Shown: positions 22,528-29,800 of the stretch, in pieces | Layout: every line of letters starts with the position of its first letter | Position numbering within the stretch: position 1 is the stretch's first letter | IMG/VR virus record: IMGVR_UViG_3300044608_000635 | Coordinates: 1 to 49,233 of that record | Direction: 5' to 3' (one strand) | Source of the DNA: a virus | DNA length: 49,233 nucleotides | Notes under the pieces: model-generated | Database searches by the model: none | What the model was told of the DNA's origin: nothing | What the model saw: the letters and a program-made list of their open reading frames with translations, nothing else | Program-made: the position numbers and the translations under genes

Positions 22528-22942
22528 TCCTATCAACTTTGAATGCGTCAAGGTGTCCTTGCGTCAAAACAAGGACGGGTTTCTTCTTACGCTTGCCATT
22601 CACCCAGATGATCTGAGCCAAGACTTGGTCAGGGATTTTGTTGGTGCTCGGTATGCCGTGGCCATGGTTCGTATTGGTGAAGATGAACAACCTTATGTCA
22701 GACCCAAGGTCAATTCATTTATCCAGACTGCCGGAATACTGGCTAAAGATCCAGAGTTTCAACGCTGGTGCGTCCACATGGGTTGGTGCTTTGGTGTGTC
22801 AGAAGAAGATGCGGCCCGGTCCATTTGTGAAGCTTGCAATATTGATTCACGCAGTGAGCTAGCGACTAACCAAGAAGCACAGCACACCCTCATTGAACTA
22901 CGCAAGGAATACGAGACATGGAAAGCTACCGACGAAAACTGA
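22517..22942 (+). CDS. Conserved phage protein, unknown
   Basis: About 141 residues from the GTG at 22517 (a TTG one codon earlier is possible); AAGGAG precedes both. The N-terminal half (VKVSLRQNKDGFLLTLAIHPDDLSQDLVRDFVGARYAVAMVRIG) recalls a phage family that covers replication-region proteins of unknown role. The C-terminal half is helical with four Cys (WCVHMGWC, CEAC). No clear domain. Confidence 0.55.
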   Translation: MALDPINFECVKVSLRQNKDGFLLTLAIHPDDLSQDLVRDFVGARYAVAMVRIGEDEQPYVRPKVNSFIQTAGILAKDPEFQRWCVHMGWCFGVSEEDAARSICEACNIDSRSELATNQEAQHTLIELRKEYETWKATDEN

Positions 22943-23211
22943 TCCCGTACCAGGTTTATTTACGTGAAGATCAGATTGCTAAGCTTCGTGCCATGTCCGC
23001 CACAAGGAGCGCGTCGGATTACGTAAGGCGTGCCATCGACACCATGAATGATCGACCCATGGAGTTTGATGAAGGGTTCAGGCTTGGCATGGAGAAAGCT
23101 GTTGAGATTGTTTACAAGTCCCGCCATGGTCAGATTACATTTCCTGGTGGCGAGACGCTTGGCCATATGATCGTCCGTGATATCAAAGACTATTTGAAGG
23201 TTTGCCCATGA
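22918..23211 (+). CDS. Ribbon-helix-helix regulator
   Basis: 97 residues. RKLIPYQVYLREDQIAKLRAMSATRSASDYVRRAIDTM (about 5-42) is a classic RHH (Arc/CopG-like) beta strand plus two helices. A helical extension follows. RHH proteins bind DNA as dimers and often repress their own operon. Starts 25 bp inside the previous gene. Confidence 0.65.
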   Translation: MESYRRKLIPYQVYLREDQIAKLRAMSATRSASDYVRRAIDTMNDRPMEFDEGFRLGMEKAVEIVYKSRHGQITFPGGETLGHMIVRDIKDYLKVCP

Positions 23212-23429
23212 TTGATTACTCCATCCATTTGCTAACCACTACGAAACTTATACGAGAAATCTACGAGGATTGTCAGAACAACAAGAACATGGAAGCCATG
23301 GAGAAATGCCTGCTGGCCGCGGCTGAAATGAAGATGGCTTACAACGCAATCAACCATATGGTAAGTACCAACGACCCTGATCAGATCATAGGAGATTGGA
23401 AGAATGAGCTGCCCACCATGCCACGGTGA
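23208..23429 (+). CDS. Small helical protein, unknown
   Basis: 73 residues from the ATG at 23208 (ATGA overlap). Helical and Met-rich (KNMEAMEKCLLAAAEMKMAYNAINHM). No family recognised. Confidence 0.5.
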   Translation: MIDYSIHLLTTTKLIREIYEDCQNNKNMEAMEKCLLAAAEMKMAYNAINHMVSTNDPDQIIGDWKNELPTMPR

Positions 23430-23658
23430 ATGCCGCATCGGAAAGAAATGTCCTGCCGAAAACCATCCGGCTTTTGATAATTGGGTTAAGTGGGCCAAGT
23501 CTTCTGTAGGGGAAGGCTATTCATTTGATCGATTCACATTTACCCGTTCATCTCATGGCCAAGCATTCAGATCTGGATGGGATGCAGGGTTTGCATACGC
23601 CAAGGAGATTGTGAAGGGAGGTGAGGAATGGAAACTACTGGACAACGATCAAGCATAG
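23404..23658 (+). CDS. Small Cys-rich phage protein
   Basis: 84 residues. The first 16 (MSCPPCHGECRIGKKC) have four Cys that could bind zinc. Then AFRSGWDAGFAYAKEI, a 'F..GW.AG....' pattern common in small phage proteins of DUF-type families. Overlaps both neighbours by 26-31 bp. Role unknown. Confidence 0.55.
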   Translation: MSCPPCHGECRIGKKCPAENHPAFDNWVKWAKSSVGEGYSFDRFTFTRSSHGQAFRSGWDAGFAYAKEIVKGGEEWKLLDNDQA

Positions 23659-23876
23659 AACCTGTAGCGTACATAACAGGATTTCATAGTGGGCATTGCG
23701 TCATACAACCAACCGACCGTGCCCTTGTTTTACCCGTTGGTATGGCTCTGTACCGCGCACCCCGTGAATGGGTTGGGCTGACGGCTTATGAAATACAAGA
23801 GATCTATTCAGGAAATCAGCACTGGGGCAATTTTGCTTGCGCCATCGAAGCCAAACTAAAGGAGAAGAACACATGA
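23628..23876 (+). CDS. Small phage protein with 'REWVGLT' motif
   Basis: 82 residues. VGMALYRAPREWVGLTAYEIQEIY and the final KEKNT resemble the C-terminal half of the next gene (KREWVGLTDEEV, LKEKNNG), so the two share a module. No role known. Confidence 0.55.
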   Translation: METTGQRSSIEPVAYITGFHSGHCVIQPTDRALVLPVGMALYRAPREWVGLTAYEIQEIYSGNQHWGNFACAIEAKLKEKNT

Positions 23877-24238
23877 CACGAGACGACATCATCCGCATGG
23901 CACGAGAGGCTGGGTGCAAACCATTCAGAAGCCCAGAACACTGGGACGATGTGCAAGTCTTTGCCACCCCCAATGTTCTTGAACGCTTCGCTGCCCTTGT
24001 TGCTGCTGCCGAGCGTGAGTCTGTAGCAGCATCAAGCAAGCGTGACTTGACCTGCGTCTGCGGTGCTGTGTGGGACGGTGAGCAGATGGTTCATGCACCA
24101 CGAAAGCGTGAATGGGTTGGGCTGACTGATGAGGAGGTTAGTTATTGTCGGTATGCAGCAACTTTCTGTGATGAGCTAGACACGGCGTATATGGCAGAGC
24201 TTATTGAGCAAGCCTTGAAGGAGAAGAACAATGGCTGA
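23873..24238 (+). CDS. Duplicated small protein family, member 1
   Basis: 121 residues from MTRDDIIRMAREAG. The first 45 codons contain an 86-bp block (23906-23991) identical to 24496-24581 in member 2. The family signature is ERFAALVAAAERE. The C-terminal half carries CVCGAVWDGEQ and the WVGLTDEEV module. Function unknown; common in phages as hypothetical. Confidence 0.6.
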   Translation: MTRDDIIRMAREAGCKPFRSPEHWDDVQVFATPNVLERFAALVAAAERESVAASSKRDLTCVCGAVWDGEQMVHAPRKREWVGLTDEEVSYCRYAATFCDELDTAYMAELIEQALKEKNNG

Positions 24239-24470
24239 AAACAAAAACGCAAAGACACCAGCAGACGGAGAGCCTTTGCCCATAGCAACAAGCGCCATGA
24301 CGCTAGAGCAAATACGACAGTGGATTGCCGACACATGGAAAAGGTGCCAAGACGAAGCTTGGCGGGAGCCAACCACTAAGACGGTGGTGTACCTGACCGC
24401 TGGTAGCTACAGTCTTGAGACGCTTGAAAACTTAGTTAAGTTACTTAGAAAGGTGGCTAATGATGACTAG
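24231..24470 (+). CDS. Small phage protein, unknown
   Basis: 79 residues (MAENKNAKTPADGEPLPIAT, then LEQIRQWIADTWKRCQDEAW and a helical end). AAGGAG is upstream. Overlaps both neighbours. No domain known. Confidence 0.5.
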   Translation: MAENKNAKTPADGEPLPIATSAMTLEQIRQWIADTWKRCQDEAWREPTTKTVVYLTAGSYSLETLENLVKLLRKVANDD

Positions 24471-24756
24471 AGAAGACATCATCCGCATGGCGCGGGAGGC
24501 TGGGTGCAAACCATTCAGAAGCCCAGAACACTGGGACGATGTGCAAGTCTTTGCCACCCCCAATGTTCTTGAACGCTTCGCCGCCCTTGTTGCGGCAGCA
24601 GAGCGTGAGGCGTGTGCGAAGTTGTGTTTAGAAGAAGCGAATGAGGCTTACCACCAAGAAGCGTTTTATCTACCACGAGGCAATCAAGGGCTACTGCGTA
24701 TTGCTGAAGGTGCTAAACGGTGCGCCGAAGCAATCAGAGCAAGGGGTGAGCAATGA
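24460..24756 (+). CDS. Duplicated small protein family, member 2
   Basis: 98 residues; the ATG at 24463 may be the real start. The N-terminal 45 residues are almost the same as member 1. After AEREACAKLC comes a different middle, then the shared end AEAIRARGEQ. That 27-bp end (24730-24756) also provides the ribosome site and start overlap of the next gene. Confidence 0.6.
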   Translation: MMTREDIIRMAREAGCKPFRSPEHWDDVQVFATPNVLERFAALVAAAEREACAKLCLEEANEAYHQEAFYLPRGNQGLLRIAEGAKRCAEAIRARGEQ

Positions 24757-25016
24757 CACGAGACGACATTATCAAGATGGCGAAAGAGGCTGGAATCGAG
24801 TTTTACCCGTCACCAACAAACGATGTGCGGTTATGCTTACTTAAGAACCTTGAACGCTTCGCCGCACTTGTTGCAGCACATGAGCGTGAGGCGTGTGCGA
24901 ATTTGCTCTTGAACGTAGACCTCAGCTCAATGGATGCCGATCATCGGTTGCAAAGCTGGACTGCAACAGTGCTGCTGAATTTTTCCGATGCAATCAGAGC
25001 AAGGGGTGAGCAATGA
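24753..25016 (+). CDS. Duplicated small protein family, member 3
   Basis: 87 residues. MTRDDIIKMAKEAG and ERFAALVAAHEREACA match members 1-2 with divergence; the middle differs, and the end DAIRARGEQ repeats the same 27 bp (24990-25016). Recombination between these repeated ends is the likely source of the mosaic. Confidence 0.6.
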   Translation: MTRDDIIKMAKEAGIEFYPSPTNDVRLCLLKNLERFAALVAAHEREACANLLLNVDLSSMDADHRLQSWTATVLLNFSDAIRARGEQ

Positions 25017-25225
25017 GTAATTTACTAGAAAACCTTCAGGCATTAGGTGACGCAGAACACGATGATTTAAGTGTGGCTCATGATGCGCTGGCTGAAATTG
25101 TCAAACTACGGCTTGAAAAAGCTGATCTGCTTGAAGCGTTGCAGTACGCAATCAAACAGGTGCCTGAGCTGGCTACTGTTCCAGGCATCAGCGACGCCAT
25201 CATCAGAGCAAGGGGTGAGCAATGA
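25013..25225 (+). CDS. Duplicated small protein family, member 4 (end module only)
   Basis: 70 residues. The N-terminus (MSNLLENLQALGDAEHDD) is unrelated to the others, but it ends IIRARGEQ from the same repeated DNA (25202-25225). The middle is coiled coil (LAEIVKLRLEKADLLEALQ). Confidence 0.55.
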   Translation: MSNLLENLQALGDAEHDDLSVAHDALAEIVKLRLEKADLLEALQYAIKQVPELATVPGISDAIIRARGEQ

Positions 25226-25422
25226 CCGTATTTAAGCTAATAGAAGAGAACGGGTTGAATTTGCACGGTGACATCGAGCACTTTGCTGAGTTGATTAGAC
25301 AAGAAGAGCGTGAGGCGTGTGCGAAGGTGTGTGAAGAGCGGCAAGAAGTTTTTCAAAAGTATTACACCAAAGGTCTTGCAGGAATGTGTGCGGAAGCTAT
25401 AAGAGCAAGGAGTGAGCTATGA
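25222..25422 (+). CDS. Duplicated small protein family, member 5
   Basis: 66 residues. Short N-terminus, then EEREACAKVCEERQE as in members 2-3, and the diverged end AEAIRARSEL (25402-25422). Chained by ATGA overlaps like the rest. Confidence 0.55.
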   Translation: MTVFKLIEENGLNLHGDIEHFAELIRQEEREACAKVCEERQEVFQKYYTKGLAGMCAEAIRARSEL

Positions 25423-25655
25423 GTGGCGATCACAACATGTTCCAGAAAGCCACCTCTTATTTATCTGGTAACGCGTTTTGGCGCACGCCAGAAGAAGACC
25501 CACCGCCCATCGGTGTGAAGATGTTGTTACTAAACCCCGGCGGTGTGTGCATCGTTGGCACGTGGGCTGACTGGGCCGTGGCTTGGGCACCGTTACCAAA
25601 AGTTCCAGAACACATTAAAGACAAGCTATGCGGAAAGCAGATAAAGAGCACATGA
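25419..25655 (+). CDS. DUF551-like small phage protein
   Basis: 78 residues. FWRTPEEDPPPIGVKMLLLNPGGVCIVGTWADWAVAWAPLPKVP matches the pattern of DUF551-like phage proteins (W...p...P..G..VL......., W.PLP.pP). Function unknown. Confidence 0.6.
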   Translation: MSGDHNMFQKATSYLSGNAFWRTPEEDPPPIGVKMLLLNPGGVCIVGTWADWAVAWAPLPKVPEHIKDKLCGKQIKST

Positions 25656-25918
25656 ACCGGGTAGCCTCTGTCGGCTGCATCCTGTGCGATCACTTAGGCT
25701 ACGGCGCAACACCCGCTCATCTGCATCACATCCGCGAGGGCCAGGGTATGTCACAACGGGCTAGCAACTTTCTAGTGGTACCTCTCTGCCCGGAACATCA
25801 TCAAGGCAACTCAGGCGTCCATGGCCTTGGCGAGAAAGGCTTTTACACCCGATACAAACTCAGCGAGCTTGATCTGCTTGCTATGACTCTTGAGAAACTC
25901 TATGACAATTTTCGTTAG
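25628..25918 (+). CDS. Ref-like (RecA-dependent) HNH nuclease
   Basis: 96 residues, the size of the P1 Ref nuclease core. CILCDHLGYGATPAHLHHIREGQGMSQRASNFLVVPLCPEHHQG has the Cys pair, the HH motif and the C..HH of the zinc-bound Ref/HNH fold, and SGVHGLGEKGFYTRY is a typical tail. P1 Ref cuts D-loops formed by RecA and raises recombination. It matches the recombination theme of this operon. Confidence 0.75.
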   Translation: MRKADKEHMNRVASVGCILCDHLGYGATPAHLHHIREGQGMSQRASNFLVVPLCPEHHQGNSGVHGLGEKGFYTRYKLSELDLLAMTLEKLYDNFR

Positions 25919-26876
25919 CATTGCTTCTTATCGGGACCCGCTACTCTGGTTCACGGTTAATGACTGCTACAAGAAAGCAAAGAACCCTAAAGACATTGTC
26001 TTTGGTATCGTAGACCAAGGGTCGATACCACAGCACAGGGCGGTTGAGAAAACAGGATTTGCCGATCAGATCCGCTATGTATTCATTGGCGCAGTCGATG
26101 CACGTGGCGCCTGCTGGGCTCGCCATCTGGCACAGTCCCTCTACCACAATGAAGATTATTTCCTACAGATTGATTCGCACAGTTGGTTTGATCAAGACTG
26201 GGATGAGACATGCATCCAGCTTATGAAAAGCAACTACACACCCAACCCCAAGAAGCTTTACAGTACTTACGCCAGAGGGTTTGAGTTTATTGACGGCAAG
26301 CCTACGGATACATCACACACCAAGGATCTTATTTACTCCAAGATAAAACCCGGTGAAGTGTTTAAAGAGTCAGACCCGCTTCTGACCTTTACGTCAGATA
26401 TTATGAAGTCAGACTACCCGGTCCCTGCTTGTCACGTTGGCGCCGGATTCATCTTTACCTTGGGTCAGTTTGTCCACGAGGTTCCATACGATCCATGCCT
26501 GTACTTCAATGGCGAAGAACAGAACATCGCCGTGCGTGCGTTTACCCATGGCTATGACATACTCCATCCACCATTAGCACCGGTATATCACTTCTATGGA
26601 AGGAACAAGGAGTTTCGCCATTGGGCATCAGAAGATGATGAGATGCGTACCGTGCGCTGGTGGGATATGGCCAAACGATCCAACGAACGCATGGCCGATC
26701 TTCTGTACCGAAAGAAGGATCTAGGAATCTATGGACTAGGCAAGGTCAGAACGCTACGTGACTACGCAACGTTCTGTGGCATCGATTATGAGAACCGAAT
26801 CATAGCTCATCAAGAGACTACTCCTCCTCCCCAAGGTACCGAGCCTCCTCCAACAAGTACTCCCGCTTCGGGCTAA
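25902..26876 (+). CDS. GlcNAc-transferase-like glycosyltransferase
   Basis: 324 residues from the ATG at 25902 (an earlier in-frame start at 25890 is inside the previous gene). MTIFVSIASYRDPLLWFTVNDCYKKAKNP is the opening of the Skp1-type GlcNAc-transferase family. LQIDSHSWFDQDWDETCI is the DxD-like metal site, and YFNGEEQNIAVRAFTHGYDILHP matches the family's late motif. Such phage enzymes may modify phage DNA, virion or host glycans; the substrate is unknown. Ends 59 bp inside the convergent late operon. Confidence 0.7.
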   Translation: MTIFVSIASYRDPLLWFTVNDCYKKAKNPKDIVFGIVDQGSIPQHRAVEKTGFADQIRYVFIGAVDARGACWARHLAQSLYHNEDYFLQIDSHSWFDQDWDETCIQLMKSNYTPNPKKLYSTYARGFEFIDGKPTDTSHTKDLIYSKIKPGEVFKESDPLLTFTSDIMKSDYPVPACHVGAGFIFTLGQFVHEVPYDPCLYFNGEEQNIAVRAFTHGYDILHPPLAPVYHFYGRNKEFRHWASEDDEMRTVRWWDMAKRSNERMADLLYRKKDLGIYGLGKVRTLRDYATFCGIDYENRIIAHQETTPPPQGTEPPPTSTPASG

Positions 26877-29800
26877 CGATCATGCCACGCACGGCGCGTT
26901 CAGAATCCTTGACGCGCTGTGACAAGGAACGTTTGATGCTTTCCTGGGTAATCGGATTCTCTGGGTTCTTGCTGTTGTATCGCTCAATCTTTTCGTAGAT
27001 CTCTGCGAATGCCGAGTAGTCACCATTGATCTGTGCAAGGCTAGCCTGCTGAAGCAAACGCTTCCTGCGCCGCTCGGCATCACTCTCCATGCCTTTGATC
27101 TCACCCATGGCTTCATAACCACGGGCAACATCAACCGGCGTAAAGCCAAGCGCTTGGAGGAACAAGCCCCATGTACTGACTTCACCAACGATGGGATCGC
27201 CACGTAATGTGGTTGCACCCTCGGTCGCCATACGACCAACCTTCATGAAGTCTTTGAGTACAGGCGGCAGCATGGCTTCGATACCACGGTAGGTATTGCC
27301 ATCGTTGATCTTCTTAATACCATCCGCCACGTTGACGCCGATACCAACAAACGGGCCGGTAAGGTCAATCACAAACTGTTTAAAGGATTCGACTTCATCA
27401 GCAGACCTGTTGGCATCACGGAACCACATGCCGTTCATCGACACACGGTTAGCGATATCACCGCCTAAGATTTCTGACACAGCGCCCTTGCTCAAGATCC
27501 TTGCCGCATTAGATCCAAACATATCAGCGATATTGTTCTTGGCGCTATTCACAAAATCATAAGGCTCATCTTCATCATCGAACATGGCGTTCATCACACC
27601 TTCGATGACCCAGAACAAAGGCAGTCCTTCATAACCAGCAAAGAGCCCGGTCATAAATAAGATACCTGTCAGTCTTGCACGTGCCTCACGTTTGGTCTCT
27701 TCATCAGCGCCGGCTAAGGAATCCTTGAGCGTGCGTACAAGAAGCACTGTCATCTGCTGAGCGTAGTTCTTGAACTGGAAGATGATCCGTGCGGTAGGTC
27801 CTTGCATGAACCTTGGCTTGGTCGCATTCGTGTATTCAAAATGCGTTTCATTCACGATGTCCTTGGCTGTCTGTAGCGCAAGGTCAGGCGGCATACCTTT
27901 TTGTTTAGCTAAACGATAAGCAGCAAGTGCGGTGATCTGACGGTTAAAGACTTCCGCCTGATTGAATGCATAGCCCAAGGCATAGGTCACCTTCTCGGTT
28001 GTGTTGAAGGCTTTGCTCTTCATCACTGAACCGATACCGCCTTGCAACACATCGGTCGGTCGTTCTGCAAGACCCGCCAAGGAAAGTGTTTGCGTCCGGT
28101 TTAAGGTGCCATCTTCGTAAAGCTGTTGCATAGCAGCCAGCTCTTCTTTTCTGGCGCGACGCTCCTTATCGGAGATACCTTTCTCTTCAGCACGTTCCTT
28201 TAGGGTACGAATGACATCGTAAAAGCCTTTGTCTTTTCCTATACCGCTAGCAAAGAATTGTTTGCTTGCTGTCGATAACTCTGAAAAAGCACGGCCAAAT
28301 CCAAACTTGCCACCCAGGTATGGGAACGCAACCATGGGGGTCTGTGCAATGTTGACCAGTGCCGAGGCAGGCGCAGTGAGGAAATACAAGAAGCTAAAGC
28401 TTGTCGCCCAGCTTGTGAAGTTATTAACATCCTCTGGCGCATTGACCCACTTCTGACGGCGCAGTAACTCATCAAAGTAACGATCTGCTTCAATACTAGG
28501 ATTGGCTGTCTTGTGGCGGTTGGCATCCAATACGATGGACTCAAGACGCCCGTTGTATTTAACTCTCGCTAAATGGTAGGCACCATGGAAGGATGTCTCA
28601 GCAAATGCACGCAACGCGTCGGTACTGTAACCGGCCACCTTCTTGCGATGAATGAAGTGCTTTCTTGCTGACAGGTCTGGCTGCATGGTCAAGAAGAGCT
28701 GCCATATATTATCTTTCAGTGCTTCCTTGTCGCCGCCCATGCCATCAACAAGGCCCATCATTTCACGCATGAAGCCTGTCATGGGTACACCAGCACCCAA
28801 CATCTCACGGGTCTTAACACCGCTCTTGAAACTTACATTAGCCTTGCGTAGCTCATCTTCAAACTTGCGCTGGTCTGAGCGACTCTCAAACATGTAGTAC
28901 TCAGGGACCTGTTTGCCTTCATCGTTGATGGTCTTAAACGATACCCAGTAATCACCGAAGCGAGCCAAGGGGAAGTAAGGACCGGTGCCACGGATCTTGT
29001 TGAACTCTTCTTCAAGTTTAAGGAGTGCCACTGTCTTTTGGCGGTCGTCCTCAATACTTTCCTTGATGCGCTGGGCAAGAGCATCTTCGTAAAGCTTGAG
29101 TGATTCACCGTAGTAATCACGTACCTCACGATAGATCTTCAGTGCTTCTGGGTTTGCCGATACGGTTGCCCAGTTATCTGCCAGCACTTGATTAGGTGAC
29201 TTGCCTTCCGGGAATAGCTTTGCCTGTGCAGCGCCCTGTTTGATCTCATCAAGCTTTGTGTCAGGGTCCATGCCAAGGATGGTTGCGTCATGCATCACAT
29301 CCGAAAGAATCGCTGCAAGCTTTGGGTTCTTATCCCTGAATGCTACCCATCCCTTAGCGATATCTGCCGCCTTGGTTACACGGGTATCACGGAAGGCCAG
29401 CATGTCATTGACCGTCCGGTAGAACGTCTTGACCTGGGGCAATACCTTTTCTGCCAGCTCGCCAAGTTGGCGCAAGTTAAATGCACTGAGCAGGATGTCT
29501 GCTTTGTCAGTCGCTAGATCCTTGACGTAGTTCCTTGCATTGTCTTTGATGTCCTTGAACTCAGGCCCGGATTTAACCAGGTTGTTCATGGACTGCTCAG
29601 GCTCTATGTTGAGCATGGCCGAATCAAAGATGATGTTTTCGGTCTCGGCGGTTGTATTTAAATCTTCCTGAGATACTTGCTCAATATTGGCTTTGTCATA
29701 AGGAACCTTGTAAAGCGTTTGGTCCTTACGTAAACGTGAGCCTATTTCGCCTGAAAGGATGCGCTCAAAGATCTCGGCTTCACTCTCTGTGATGCCAAGA

